The position numbers and the translations under genes were made by a program. The notes under the pieces are model-generated. The model had not been told where the DNA came from and did no database searches. It saw only the letters and a list, made by a program, of their open reading frames with translations. Of a stretch of 64,000 bases of DNA, positions 35,505-45,940 are shown piece by piece. Position 1 is the first letter of the stretch. Each line of letters opens with the position of its first letter. Location of the stretch: the NCBI GenBank assembly GCA_024635755.1, contig JAGXIF010000007.1, positions 1-64,000 on the forward strand, given 5' to 3'. This stretch comes from Halothiobacillus sp. (lineage in GTDB: Bacteria > Pseudomonadota > Gammaproteobacteria > Halothiobacillales > Halothiobacillaceae).

Positions 35505-36593
35505 TCAGTGACCGGCAAGCACCTGGTCCAGGGCGGCCAGCAATGCGGCATTGTCCGCGGCGCTGCCGATGGTGATTCGCAGATAATCCACGATCCGCGG
35601 CCGATCGAAATGCCGCACGATCACCCGTCGTGCACGCAGGCCCTCGGCCAGGCTGGCGCCGCGATGGGCCGGGTGCCGGGTCAACAGGAAATTCGCCGCC
35701 GAGGGCAGCACCTCGAAGCCACGCGCCGTCAGGTCCGCACTCAGCTGTTCACGCATGCCGATGATGGCCTGACGGGTCTCCTCGAAATGGGATCGATCCT
35801 CGAGCGCCGCGATCGCCCCCGCACTGGCCAGCCGGTCGACGGGATAGGAATTGAAGCTGTCCTTCACCCGCGTCAACGCCTCGATCAGGCTCGAATGGCC
35901 AATGGCGAACCCCAGCCGCAGACCGGCGAGTGAGCGCGACTTCGACAGGGTCTGGGTCACCAGCAGATTGGGGTAACGCTCCACCAGTCCGATTGCCGAC
36001 TGGCCGCCGAAGTCGACATAGGCCTCGTCGATGACCACAGCGCAATCGGTAAAATGGCCGGCAAGCCGCTCGATATCGGCCAACCCGAGCAAACGCCCCG
36101 TGGGCGCATTGGGATTGGGCAGGATCACCCCACCCACCGACGCGGGGTCGATGCGACACATCGCCTCCACATCGATGGCCAGAGCCTCATCAAGGGCGAC
36201 GGTCCGGGAGGGAATACCGTACAAGCGGCAGTAGACCGGATAGAACGAATAGGTGATCTCGGGAAAGACGATCGGCCGGCCACGCTGGAACAGGGCGCGG
36301 AACAAAAAGCCCAGCACCTCGTCCGAGCCGTTTCCCACGAACACCTCCGCCGCATCCACGCCATGATATTTAGCCAAGGCCTCGCGCAGCGTCAGGCTGG
36401 TCGGATCCGGGTACAGGCGCAGCCCCTCGTCGGCGGCCGCACGGATCGCCTCGGTCACCCTGGCCGACGGCGGAAACGGGTTCTCGTTGGTATTGAGCTT
36501 GACCAGACCATCGATTTTCGGCTGCTCCCCGGGCACGTAGGGGGTCAGGTCGGTCAGGTCATCGGACCAGAATCGGCGAGAGGCTTGCGTCAT
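35505..36593 (-). CDS. hisC: Histidinol-phosphate aminotransferase
   Basis: 362 residues. PLP-dependent fold type I: substrate loop LVKLNTNENPFPPS, GNGSDEVLGFLFRAL, NPNAPTGRLL, VVIDEAYVDFGG, and the PLP Lys in TLSKSRSLAGLRLGFAIG (about K217). C-terminal NFLLTRHP and YLRITIGSAADNAALL complete the site. It follows hisD by 3 nt, in the order hisG-hisD-hisC; the rest of the his pathway is not in the window. Confidence 0.96.
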   Translation of the reverse strand: MTQASRRFWSDDLTDLTPYVPGEQPKIDGLVKLNTNENPFPPSARVTEAIRAAADEGLRLYPDPTSLTLREALAKYHGVDAAEVFVGNGSDEVLGFLFRALFQRGRPIVFPEITYSFYPVYCRLYGIPSRTVALDEALAIDVEAMCRIDPASVGGVILPNPNAPTGRLLGLADIERLAGHFTDCAVVIDEAYVDFGGQSAIGLVERYPNLLVTQTLSKSRSLAGLRLGFAIGHSSLIEALTRVKDSFNSYPVDRLASAGAIAALEDRSHFEETRQAIIGMREQLSADLTARGFEVLPSAANFLLTRHPAHRGASLAEGLRARRVIVRHFDRPRIVDYLRITIGSAADNAALLAALDQVLAGH

Positions 36594-36596
36594 GGC

Positions 36597-37898
36597 TCAG
36601 TCCTCGGACTCGGTCCGGTAGCGGGCCGACTGGGCGTGCGCCTCCAGGCCCTCAGCACTTGCCAGCAGGGAAGCCGTCTTCCCCAATTCCGCTGCACCCT
36701 GTGGCGAGCAATGGATGATGCTCGATCGCTTCTGGAAATCGTAGACCCCCAGCGGCGAGGAGAAGCGCGCCGTGCCCGAGGTGGGCAGCACATGATTGGG
36801 GCCGGCACAGTAGTCACCCAGTGCCTCGGCGGTGTAGCGGCCGACGAATATCGCGCCGGCGTTGCGGATCTCGCCCAGACGTTTATCGGCTCCTTCGAAC
36901 GAGAGCTCCAGGTGCTCGGGGGCGATGCGGTTGACCAGCTCGATGGCCTGATCCAGATCGGCCACCTCGATCAAGGCCCCGCGTGATTCCAGCGCCTTGG
37001 CGATGATCTCGGCGCGCGGCTGACCAGGCAACAGGCGCTCGATCGAGGCCGCGACCGTGTCGAGAAAGTCGGGATCGTGGGCGACCAGGATCGACTGGGC
37101 TTGCTCGTCGTGCTCCGCCTGCGAGAACAGGTCCATCGCGATCCAGTCCGGGTCGGTATGGCCGTCGCAGACGATCAGGATCTCGGAAGGACCGGCGATC
37201 ATGTCGATGCCGACCCGACCGAAGACCTCGCGCTTGGCCGCCGCCACGAAGATGTTGCCGGGGCCGACGATCTTGTCCACCGCCGGCACGGACTCGGTGC
37301 CGTACGCCAGTGCGCCAATGGCCTGTGCCCCGCCGAGGGTGAACACCCGGTCGACCCCGGCGATGCGGGCGGCGGCCAGTACCGTGTCGTTGATCACGCC
37401 ATCGGGCGTCGGGACGACCATGATGACCTGCCCCACCCCCGCAACGCGGGCCGGAATCGCGTTCATCAACACCGACGACGGATAAGCGGCCTTGCCGCCG
37501 GGCACGTACAGGCCGACGCGATCCAGCGGGGTGACCTGCTGGCCCAGCACGTTGCCGTTCGCCTCGGTGTACGTCCAGCTCTCGCCCTTCTGGCGTTCGG
37601 CGTAGGCGGCCAGCCGTTCGGCGGCCAGTTCCAGGGCCTGGCGCACGTCGCTCGGGATCGCAGCAAGGGCCTGGTCCAGTCGCTCGGCGCTCAGTTCCAG
37701 TTCGGCTGAACTGGACACCTCCAGGCGGTCGAGACGGCGGGTGTGTTCCACCAGCGCGGCATCCCCGCGTTGGCGCACATCGGCGAGGATCTCGCGCACG
37801 ATGCCTTCGACCCGGTCATCGGCCACGCCGGACCAGTCGAGCAGGTCGTTGAGTTCCTGATCGAAGCCCGCCGAACGGGCGTTCATGCGACGGATCAT
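36597..37898 (-). CDS. hisD: Histidinol dehydrogenase
   Basis: 433 residues from ATG 37898, which overlaps the hisG stop as ATGA. It oxidises histidinol to histidine in two NAD-dependent steps with zinc. Seen: [20 protein letters not shown], the segment [37 protein letters not shown], the zinc-site region [17 protein letters not shown], and [20 protein letters not shown]. Full length. Confidence 0.97.
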   Translation of the reverse strand: MIRRMNARSAGFDQELNDLLDWSGVADDRVEGIVREILADVRQRGDAALVEHTRRLDRLEVSSSAELELSAERLDQALAAIPSDVRQALELAAERLAAYAERQKGESWTYTEANGNVLGQQVTPLDRVGLYVPGGKAAYPSSVLMNAIPARVAGVGQVIMVVPTPDGVINDTVLAAARIAGVDRVFTLGGAQAIGALAYGTESVPAVDKIVGPGNIFVAAAKREVFGRVGIDMIAGPSEILIVCDGHTDPDWIAMDLFSQAEHDEQAQSILVAHDPDFLDTVAASIERLLPGQPRAEIIAKALESRGALIEVADLDQAIELVNRIAPEHLELSFEGADKRLGEIRNAGAIFVGRYTAEALGDYCAGPNHVLPTSGTARFSSPLGVYDFQKRSSIIHCSPQGAAELGKTASLLASAEGLEAHAQSARYRTESED

Positions 37899-38542
37899 GC
37901 GCGCTTTCCCTCCAGGTACTGCTCCACGCGATCAACGAAGTCGGTGACACGGGCGTGCTTGAGTTTCTGTGCCGCCCGATTGACGATCAGCCGCGAGGAG
38001 ATATCGGCCATGTGCTCGAGCGGTTCGAGCCCGTTGGCTCGCAGGGTATTGCCCGTGTCGACCACGTCGACGATGCAGTCGCCAAGGTCGACCAGCGGGG
38101 CGAGTTCCATCGAGCCGTACAGCTTGATCAGTTCGATCTGGCGCCCTTTGTCGGCGAAATGCGATTCGGCGGCGCGGGTGTATTTCGTGGCCACACGGAG
38201 GCGGCCGGGTCGATCGAGCGCGCCCGGCTTGCCGGCCACCATGAGCTTGCACTGGGCAATCTCGAGATCGACCAGCTCGAACAGGCCCTCGCCGCCGTGC
38301 TCGAACAGCACGTCCTTGCCGGCAACGCCGATATCCGCCGCCCCGTGCTGCACATAGGTCGGCACGTCCGAGGCACGCAGGATCAGCAGGCGCACGCTGG
38401 GGTCACTGGTGTCCAGGATCAGCTTGCGGCTCTTGTCGGGATCTTCCAACGGCTCGATGCCCACGGAGGCGAGCAGCGGCAGGGTTTCCTTGAAAATGCG
38501 CCCCTTGGAGAGGGCGACGACGATTTCGTCGGATTCAGACAT
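37895..38542 (-). CDS. hisG: ATP phosphoribosyltransferase, short form
   Basis: 215 residues from ATG 38542; a TTG at 38551 is less likely. It starts histidine synthesis by joining ATP and [39 protein letters not shown] and the PRPP loop [14 protein letters not shown] are present. It lacks the C-terminal regulatory domain of the long form, and so should need HisZ as regulatory subunit; no hisZ is in the window. It begins 5 nt after the murA stop, so it may be co-transcribed with murA. Confidence 0.96.
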   Translation of the reverse strand: MSESDEIVVALSKGRIFKETLPLLASVGIEPLEDPDKSRKLILDTSDPSVRLLILRASDVPTYVQHGAADIGVAGKDVLFEHGGEGLFELVDLEIAQCKLMVAGKPGALDRPGRLRVATKYTRAAESHFADKGRQIELIKLYGSMELAPLVDLGDCIVDVVDTGNTLRANGLEPLEHMADISSRLIVNRAAQKLKHARVTDFVDRVEQYLEGKRA

Positions 38543-38547
38543 GTTGC

Positions 38548-39810
<1,263 letters not shown>

Positions 39811-39823
39811 TTACGCTCGGATT

Positions 39824-40171
39824 TCAAGCCGTGGGCGAATCCAGGCCGGATTCCAGGTGCATCAGGTCGTCCAGACCGTACACACCCATCATCGGGCGCA
39901 TGGCCTTGGGCGCGTGAGTGTACCGCAGTCGTATCCCTTTTTCCTCGCCCCGGGCCTGCAGGGCGGTGAGCCAGGCCAGCCCGGCCGTGTCGAGACGCCG
40001 GACCTGCCCGAGGTGCATATCCACTGCCGGACCGATCACACCCTCGGGCATGTCGGGCTTGACCCGGTCCAGCGCGGGGCGCACCAGATCACCACTGAGA
40101 CGGATCACTCCCGGCTCGACCCGCCACTCCCAGCAAGGGGCGCCCCCCTGATCGGCGGCATCACTGTTCAT
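39824..40171 (-). CDS. mlaB: STAS-domain protein MlaB of the Mla lipid transporter
   Basis: 115 residues. STAS fold: VIRLSGDLVRPALDRV, VDMHLGQVRRLDTAGLAWLT, then a helix with ARGEEKGIRLRYTHAPKAM. MlaB binds the MlaF ATPase in the cytoplasm and is needed for complex stability. The DTAG segment matches the conserved loop. It overlaps the end of mlaC by 11 nt and leads into murA. Confidence 0.9.
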   Translation of the reverse strand: MNSDAADQGGAPCWEWRVEPGVIRLSGDLVRPALDRVKPDMPEGVIGPAVDMHLGQVRRLDTAGLAWLTALQARGEEKGIRLRYTHAPKAMRPMMGVYGLDDLMHLESGLDSPTA

Positions 40172-40832
40172 TCTGTTCGCGCAGGGTGCGGATCAGACCG
40201 TCAAGGCCATCGCGCTGGATCTTCTGCGCAAAGCTGCCGCGGTAGTTGTTGACCAGGCTGATCCCGTCGACGATCACGTCGTAGGACTTCCACTCACCGT
40301 TGACCGGGGCCATGCGATAGGCCACCGGCACCGTGCCGAGATCACCGCCGGACACTTCGGACTCGACCACCAGTTCTTCATCCGCCCCACCGGGCTTGGT
40401 GCCTATGATCGTGACCTCCTGGTTCCCCAGCTCGGACAGCGGCCCGGCATAGGTACGCACCAGCAGCCGCTGGAATTCCTTGGTGAAGGCGGCCCGCTGG
40501 CCGGCGCTGGCCTGGCGGTAATAGCGCCCCAGCACCAGGCGCGTCATGCGTTGGGAATCGACGTGCGGTAGCAACAATCGGTCGACAATTTCCAATAGCG
40601 CCTCGTGGTCCGCCTCAATGGCGGCCCGACTGTCCCGAATTTCGGCGATCACCGCCTCGGCGGTGTCCTCCACCAGGGCGCAGGCCTCGGCCTCGGCCGG
40701 CTGTTCGGCACGGGCGGCGAACGACAGACCGACAAGGATCAGGGTGGCAATCCCCACCCAGATGCGGGACGAGTTTCGCGGCGCGGAAGACCGAGGACTG
40801 TCGATGGATTGGAAACGCATAAACACACTCAT
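40161..40832 (-). CDS. mlaC: Periplasmic phospholipid shuttle MlaC
   Basis: 223 residues from ATG 40832, overlapping the TolC-like stop as ATGA. A signal peptide spans about residues 24-42 (IWVGIATLILVGLSFAARA). The Tol_Tol_Ttg2 domain follows: LLLPHVDSQRMTRLVLGRYY, FTKEFQRLLVRTYAGPLSEL and SYDVIVDGISLVNNYRGSFA. MlaC carries phospholipid between the outer-membrane MlaA-porin complex and inner-membrane MlaFEDB. No mlaA is in the window. Confidence 0.95.
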   Translation of the reverse strand: MSVFMRFQSIDSPRSSAPRNSSRIWVGIATLILVGLSFAARAEQPAEAEACALVEDTAEAVIAEIRDSRAAIEADHEALLEIVDRLLLPHVDSQRMTRLVLGRYYRQASAGQRAAFTKEFQRLLVRTYAGPLSELGNQEVTIIGTKPGGADEELVVESEVSGGDLGTVPVAYRMAPVNGEWKSYDVIVDGISLVNNYRGSFAQKIQRDGLDGLIRTLREQNEQ

Positions 40833-42265
40833 TGCGGATAATCACCGGTCGCCACGGCAAGCTGGGCGACGCTCATGTTGTAATCGTTGATCTTGCGGAA
40901 ATAGTCGGCTTGCGCCTCGGTATTGGCACGCACGGCATCGGCAAGCTTGCCGCCGTCGATCAGCCCGGCCTGGAAGTCCATGAAGCTGGAGAGCATCCAC
41001 CGGCGGGTGTTCTCCTTGGCGGAGCTCAGGGCTCGAATCTGGCGGTCCAGACCCTGGCTCTGGTGATAGGCCTCGGCGACCTGGAACGGGATGCCCTGCC
41101 GGGCGAGTTGCGCCTTGGCGACCACGCCCTGCATCTGGGCCTCGGCATCGCTGATATTGGCGCGCACCACACCCGGATTGAACTCCCACTGCACGCCGAT
41201 GACGGGCGTGGCATAGGCCTGGTTGAGTGGCTGATTGATATAGGGGTTGTTCAGCCGGTCCCGCTCCGGGGTGTAGGCCCCACCAGCCACCACGCCGGCG
41301 TAGAGGTTGGGAAAGATCTCGTTCTTGCGCGCCGCTACATAGGAGCGCATCGCGGCCTGTCCTTTCTCGGCCATCGCCATCTCCGGGCGTTGGGACAACG
41401 CCTGCTGCGCCAGATCGGCCAGCTCCTGCTCCGGCATGGCGATCGGCTCGATATGCGACGCGGCCACGGTCAAATCGGCATCGATCGGCAGCCCGATGAT
41501 GGTCTTCAGGCCATCGAGCGTGATCGCCTCGACGCTCTCGGCCTCGGCCAGGTAGCGCTCGAGCTGGGCCGCGCCGCTCTCCAGCGCGTAGAGCTCGCTC
41601 ATGGGGGCCCGGCCAGCCTCGGCGTCCTCGCGCATGCCGTCCCGGGTCCGGTCGACCTGTCGCTTGACCCCCTCGAGCATCTCACGGGTGTCCCGGGCGG
41701 TCAGGTAGCCCCAGTAGGCACGGCGCACGGTCAGCCAAGTCTTGCCCCGGGTGATCGAGACCTCGGAGCGACTGACGTCGCGATTGAGCCGCGCGGCCTT
41801 TTCGTAGTTCGCCAGCTTGCCGAAGGTATACAGCGGCTGGATGATCGAGGCGGTCAGGCCGGTCGTGACGGTGAAGCCCTCGTCGAGATCCGTGCCGTCG
41901 TCACGCAGGGTGCAGGAATCGCCTGCAGGACAGGTGTTGGTCCCGTTGGTGAATATCCCGTCGGAGGCCTTGGGCGCAATACCAGCATACAGATTGGTCG
42001 ACACACGCAGGCCGCCCTCGCCCCTGACTCGCTCGATCAGTGCCTGGGCGCGCGCCACGTTGGCGCGCTGCTCGTCGATGCGAGGATCGGAGGACAGCGC
42101 CATCTCGGTGGCCTGCTCCAGGGTGATCGGCTCAGCGGGTGCCTGCATGGAAGCCCCGCCGACAACCCCCACCGGCTGGCCGGCAACCGGCATCGCGACG
42201 CCGAACAGCCCCGCCGCCAGGAATGCGGCACGACCACGATCAAGGATTCGCTCACTTGTCTTCAT
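40829..42265 (-). CDS. TolC-family outer-membrane channel protein inside mla operon
   Basis: 478 residues. A signal-like N terminus (AAFLAAGLFGVAMPVAG) and two OEP repeats of long helices: ITLEQATEMALSSDPRIDEQ, YGEKAARLN-type coiled segment near YEKAARLNRDVSRSEVSI, then ELADLAQQALSQRPEMAMAE and YATPVIGVQWEFNPGV. It is of ordinary TolC length. The placement is unusual: it sits between mlaD and mlaC, overlapping both by 4 nt (ATGA), so it is translated with them. It may give the Mla system an outer-membrane partner (inference). Confidence 0.9.
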   Translation of the reverse strand: MKTSERILDRGRAAFLAAGLFGVAMPVAGQPVGVVGGASMQAPAEPITLEQATEMALSSDPRIDEQRANVARAQALIERVRGEGGLRVSTNLYAGIAPKASDGIFTNGTNTCPAGDSCTLRDDGTDLDEGFTVTTGLTASIIQPLYTFGKLANYEKAARLNRDVSRSEVSITRGKTWLTVRRAYWGYLTARDTREMLEGVKRQVDRTRDGMREDAEAGRAPMSELYALESGAAQLERYLAEAESVEAITLDGLKTIIGLPIDADLTVAASHIEPIAMPEQELADLAQQALSQRPEMAMAEKGQAAMRSYVAARKNEIFPNLYAGVVAGGAYTPERDRLNNPYINQPLNQAYATPVIGVQWEFNPGVVRANISDAEAQMQGVVAKAQLARQGIPFQVAEAYHQSQGLDRQIRALSSAKENTRRWMLSSFMDFQAGLIDGGKLADAVRANTEAQADYFRKINDYNMSVAQLAVATGDYPQ

Positions 42266-42720
42266 TCTTTTGCCTTGTCGAACAGAAACTTGGAAACCAC
42301 GCTCTCCAGGATGATCGCCGACTGCGTCATGGTGATCCGGTCGCCATCCTGCAACGATTCGAGCGACCCGCCCGGTGAAATCTCGATGTATTTCGCGCCG
42401 AGCATCCCCGCAGTATAGATATTGGCGAAAGAATCGGTCGGCAGGTTGTCGTACTTGTCGTCGATCACCATGCGCACCTCGGCCTGAAAGGTCTCGGGGT
42501 GGATCTCGATCGAACCGACCCGGCCGATGGTCAACCCCGCCAGCTTGACCGGCGATTGTTCGCTCAACCCGCCGACATTATCAAATCGGGCCAGCACCTC
42601 GTAGCCGCTGATCCGACTGGCGCCGAAATTGCTCCACTGCAGGGCCATTACCATCAATGCCGCGATCCCGGCGAGCACGAACAGCCCGACCACCAGCTCG
42701 ACTCCGCGTTGCACATTCAT
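42262..42720 (-). CDS. mlaD: MCE-domain protein MlaD
   Basis: 152 residues from ATG 42720; TTG at 42735 is less likely. N-terminal membrane anchor (GVELVVGLFVLAGIAALMVM) and one MCE domain: FDNVGGLSEQSPVKLAGLTI, GRVGSIEIHPETFQAEVRM, and AGMLGAKYIEISPGGS. MlaD forms the hexameric ring over MlaE that passes phospholipid. It starts 4 nt after the mlaE stop. Confidence 0.96.
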   Translation of the reverse strand: MNVQRGVELVVGLFVLAGIAALMVMALQWSNFGASRISGYEVLARFDNVGGLSEQSPVKLAGLTIGRVGSIEIHPETFQAEVRMVIDDKYDNLPTDSFANIYTAGMLGAKYIEISPGGSLESLQDGDRITMTQSAIILESVVSKFLFDKAKE

Positions 42721-42724
42721 TTCA

Positions 42725-43513
42725 TCAAGCCCCAAACATGAAAGCAGTCATTACAAAATCCAGGCCCAGGACGGCGAGCGAACTCAAGACCACCGTCTGG
42801 GTCGTGGCACGCGCCATGCCGCTTGCCGTCGGCTCGGCGCGATACCCCTCGTAGACCGAGATCAGGGCAATCACCGCCCCGAAGGCCAGCGACTTGAGGG
42901 CCCCTTCCGCCACATCGTCCCAGGGGTCCATCTGCTCGCGAATCTGTCCCCAGAAGGAGGCCTGATCCACGCCCAGCACGACCACCCCGATCAGGTAGCC
43001 GCCAATGATACCCACCATGGAAAACATGGCGGCCAACAACGGCACCGAGATCAACGCCCCCCAGAAGCGCGGCCCGATCACCCGGCGCATTGGGTCGACG
43101 GCCATCATTTCCAGCGCCGCGAGCTGCTCGGTGGTCTTCATCAGCGCGATCTCGGCGGTGATCGCCGAGCCGGCCCGGCCCGCGAACAGCAGCGCGGCGA
43201 CCACCGGCCCCAGCTCGCGCACCAGCGACAGGGCCACCATCACGCCCAGCGACTCGGTGGCATTGAACTTGTTGAGGATGTTGTAGCCCTGCAGACCCAG
43301 CACCAGGCCGACAAAGCCGCCGGCAACCAGGATGATGACCAGGGAGAGTACCCCCGCGGCATAAACCTGCTGGGCAACGTCACGCGGACGAGACCAGGTG
43401 GGAAACAGGACCACCGCCAACCGCAGGGCGAACAGGGCCATCGAGCCGGCGTGGGCCACCGCGTCAATGGCCAGGCGCCCCAGTCGACTGATCGCATCCA
43501 GCAGGGCCGTCAT
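42725..43513 (-). CDS. mlaE: Mla transporter permease MlaE
   Basis: 262 residues with five to six membrane helices. Permease motifs: QVYAAGVLSLVIILVAGGFV, ELGPVVAALLFAGRAGSAIT and the EIALMKTTEQLAALEMM coupling segment that contacts the ATPase; MVGIIGGYLIGVVVLGVD and SLAFGAVIALISVYEGYRA follow. The start overlaps mlaF (ATGA). Confidence 0.96.
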   Translation of the reverse strand: MTALLDAISRLGRLAIDAVAHAGSMALFALRLAVVLFPTWSRPRDVAQQVYAAGVLSLVIILVAGGFVGLVLGLQGYNILNKFNATESLGVMVALSLVRELGPVVAALLFAGRAGSAITAEIALMKTTEQLAALEMMAVDPMRRVIGPRFWGALISVPLLAAMFSMVGIIGGYLIGVVVLGVDQASFWGQIREQMDPWDDVAEGALKSLAFGAVIALISVYEGYRAEPTASGMARATTQTVVLSSLAVLGLDFVMTAFMFGA

Positions 43514-44349
43514 GACCGCCCGCCCAGGCCGAGGTCCTCGGCCAGTGGGGCTTGTTGGTCATCGGCATTGAGCGGCCCTTCGGCATTGCCGTCGAGAAAC
43601 TGGGCCAGCGCCGGTTCTGCCTCCCGTTGCGCCAGCACCTCGTCCGGGGTGCCCGAGCCGATCACGCGCCCGCCGGCCAGCACGATCACCTTGTCCGCGA
43701 TGCTCATCGCCTCCTTGACGTCATGGGTGACCACCACGCTGGTCAACGCCAGCGCGTCGTTGAGCCGGCGAATCAACCGCAGGAGCACACCCATGCTGAT
43801 CGGATCCTGGCCGGCAAACGGTTCATCGTAGAGCATCAGGGCCGGGTCAAGCGCCATGGCGCGGGCCAGGGCGGCCCGCCGTGCCATGCCGCCCGACAAC
43901 TCGGCAGGATATTTGTCTCGAGCAGCGCGCAGGCCCACGGCCTCGAGCTTGAACAGCACGATGCGTCGGATCAGCTCCTCGTCCAGTTGCGAGTGGGCCC
44001 GCAAAGGAAAGGCGACGTTCTCCCCCACCGTCAGATCGGTGAATAGCGCACCGTTCTGAAACAAAACCCCCATGCGCCGCCGCAGGGCGTACAACGACTT
44101 GCGGCGAACCCGGTTGACCTCGACACCGTCGACCAACACCCGACCCCGGGCGGGTCTCTCCTGCCCCCCGACAAGGCGCAGAAGGGTGGTCTTGCCGGTT
44201 CCCGATGGGCCGAGCACCACCGTCACCTGCCCACGCGGAATGCTCATGCTCACGTCGGAGAAGATGGTCTGGGCACCGCGGGCGAACGTCACGCCCTCGA
44301 GCTCGATCATGGCCGCCGAATCGGCCCGCGTGGATCGCTCTGGCGTCAT
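43510..44349 (-). CDS. mlaF: Mla transporter ATPase MlaF
   Basis: 279 residues. ABC ATPase: Walker A VLGPSGTGKTTLLRL, Q-loop GVLFQNGALFTDLTV, signature ELSGGMARRAALARAMA, Walker B LMLYDEPFAGQDPIS, and switch His VVTHDVKEA. The C-terminal extension of about 35 residues fits the segment that binds the neighbouring MlaF and MlaB. It is second in the operon, overlapping the 164-residue unknown gene by ATGA. Confidence 0.96.
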   Translation of the reverse strand: MTPERSTRADSAAMIELEGVTFARGAQTIFSDVSMSIPRGQVTVVLGPSGTGKTTLLRLVGGQERPARGRVLVDGVEVNRVRRKSLYALRRRMGVLFQNGALFTDLTVGENVAFPLRAHSQLDEELIRRIVLFKLEAVGLRAARDKYPAELSGGMARRAALARAMALDPALMLYDEPFAGQDPISMGVLLRLIRRLNDALALTSVVVTHDVKEAMSIADKVIVLAGGRVIGSGTPDEVLAQREAEPALAQFLDGNAEGPLNADDQQAPLAEDLGLGGRS

Positions 44350-44840
44350 GTCCCCATCAACTCCGCAAGTGTCTGCAGGCGTTCCACCGTCGCCATGGAA
44401 GGCGGTTCCCCGTCAACGAATAGGGCACCCTGCTCCGGGCACTGGCCGACAAAGGCCTTTAACCAGGCGCTCAGTTGGCCGGCATCCGCGTTGGCCGGGA
44501 CCAGACCGACGGTAGCGGCCCGTCCCGCGCCCTCCTCCCCCGGTCGCCAGATGGCCGTGCCGTCCTGCAGACGGATCACCCGATGAAAGCCGTCCTGGGC
44601 CAGCCACTCCCACGCCGGGCTCCACCGCGTCTCGTCGACCACCACGACCACCGGGCTGGGCGCGTCAGTCAGCTCGGCCAGCACGGTGTCGACATCGTCA
44701 TCGTCCCGACCGACCCACAGGGCATCCTGCTCGTTGAGCAGGAATGCCACCCGCCATTCAGCCGGCATCTCGGGGTCGAAAAACGTCGACTCGAGTGCCG
44801 GGGAAAGCCGCTGGCGAATGCCGAAATGAACTGCCTTCAT
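44346..44840 (-). CDS. Unknown protein heading the mla operon
   Basis: 164 residues from ATG 44840. No named family recognised. The start (MKAVHFGIRQRLSPALESTF followed by FDPEMPAEWRVAFLLNEQD) recalls proteins related to DUF72, but the TIM-barrel body is missing. A middle segment VVVVVDETRWSPAWEWL and a C-terminal helical part (AGQLSAWLKAFVGQCPEQG) follow. No signal or membrane segment, so it is cytoplasmic. It overlaps mlaF by 4 nt and is probably translated with it. Confidence 0.7.
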   Translation of the reverse strand: MKAVHFGIRQRLSPALESTFFDPEMPAEWRVAFLLNEQDALWVGRDDDDVDTVLAELTDAPSPVVVVVDETRWSPAWEWLAQDGFHRVIRLQDGTAIWRPGEEGAGRAATVGLVPANADAGQLSAWLKAFVGQCPEQGALFVDGEPPSMATVERLQTLAELMGT

Positions 44841-44902
44841 ATTGCGTTCCAGTGTGCTCGACCAGCGCGGTCGAGGAGCGTCCTCGGGGCTTGGTGCGCG
44901 GC

Positions 44903-44908
44903 ATGATA
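44903..44908 (-). promoter_or_regulatory. Possible -10 element of the mla operon
   Basis: On the minus strand TATCAT lies 62 nt before the first gene of the operon. The -35 region shows no clear TTGACA, so the call is weak. The 136-nt gap holds no other signal I can support. Confidence 0.25.
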
Positions 44909-44976
44909 CACAGGCCGGCGGCGCGTTGCTGGCCGGGGATACGTTGTCCGCCGTGGCCGCGGCCATGGCTCTCGAC

Positions 44977-45843
44977 TCACGGTGTGATTTCGCGCACCAG
45001 CCGGAAGCCCAGATTGAGGTCGAATTCATTCTCGTGACGTGGTGCGCGGGATCCGCTGCGGCACGCGCCCGGCGGATTGAACCACGACCCGCCCCGCACC
45101 GCGCGCATCTTGCGATACCTGGCATTCAGGCTGCGATACGGCCGATCGCCCGACCGGGGCCCGCCGGGATACGATTCGCTCCAGTGATCCTGGGTGAATT
45201 CCTGCACGTTGCCGTGCACCTCGCACAGGCCCCAGGCATTGGCCGGCAGACTCATCACCTCGACCGGCCGTCCCAGACCGCACAGGAACCAGCCGCGGGT
45301 ACAGTGCAACCCGCCCGCGCAGTTGACCTCCTCGCGGCGAATGCGGTCGCCAAAGCAGAACATCTGGTCGCTGCCTGCACGCGCGGCGTACTCCCATTCG
45401 GCCTCGGTGGGCAAGCGGTAGGCCTGGCCGGTCCGCTCGCTCAACCAGGCGGCGTACGCCTCGGCGTCTCGAGCCGAGACATTGAACATGGGAAAGTCCG
45501 GGTTGGTCCAGCTATAGGGGCGAGGCCAGCGGTGGTCAGTGGCACGCAGGAATGCCAGATACTCGCGGCGGCGGATTGCCCCACGGGTCATGGCGAAAGC
45601 CCGGGCGAAGCGGATCTCGTGGCGCGGCTGCTCACTCGCCCTGGCGCCGTGCTCGCCCGCCCGGCTGCCCATCCAGAAACCCCCGGCCGGGATCAAGGCC
45701 AGATCCGGTGCCGGAATGCCGTCCGACATCCGGTCATGGAATCGCGGCGGGAGGGCCAGCGCTCGCGCCGCCTCGGCCTGCCGTTCGACGATCGAATCGA
45801 CCGATTCCACCTGCTCTGCCGCTGCGACAAGCTGCATCCACAC
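44977..45843 (-). CDS. SUMF1/FGE-like domain protein
   Basis: 288 residues, no signal peptide. SUMF1 fold: ALIPAGGFWMGSRAGEHGAR, FNVSARDAEAYAAWLSERTG, YRLPTEAEWEYAARAG, NAWGLCEVHGNVQEFTQD, VRGGSWFNPPGACRSGSRAP, then LGFRLVREI. True formylglycine-generating enzymes have a second Cys shortly before the CRSGSR one; here that place is occupied by Asn, so sulfatase activation is unlikely. Related proteins act in ergothioneine-like chemistry or as ligand-binding modules. No sulfatase gene is near. It is divergent from kdsD. Confidence 0.88.
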   Translation of the reverse strand: MWMQLVAAAEQVESVDSIVERQAEAARALALPPRFHDRMSDGIPAPDLALIPAGGFWMGSRAGEHGARASEQPRHEIRFARAFAMTRGAIRRREYLAFLRATDHRWPRPYSWTNPDFPMFNVSARDAEAYAAWLSERTGQAYRLPTEAEWEYAARAGSDQMFCFGDRIRREEVNCAGGLHCTRGWFLCGLGRPVEVMSLPANAWGLCEVHGNVQEFTQDHWSESYPGGPRSGDRPYRSLNARYRKMRAVRGGSWFNPPGACRSGSRAPRHENEFDLNLGFRLVREITP

Positions 45844-45910
45844 ATCTCCGGAGACTTTAGTCAGGCCTCACAAACAAGCCCCTAGCGGGGCATGGTCCGT
45901 GGCACGGGGC

Positions 45911-45919
45911 TGATATACT
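45911..45919 (+). promoter_or_regulatory. Extended -10 promoter of the kds-lpt operon
   Basis: TGATATACT matches an extended -10 (TG-N-TATACT), which can work without a good -35, and none is visible. Initiation near 45926 would leave only about 15 nt before the first kdsD ATG at 45941. Confidence 0.5.
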
Positions 45920-45940
45920 GCAAATCCCGAAAATATTAGC

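Noticed and set aside
40832-42418. 528-codon open frame on the plus strand
   Set aside because: Antisense to the TolC-like gene and mlaD; no domain of its own.
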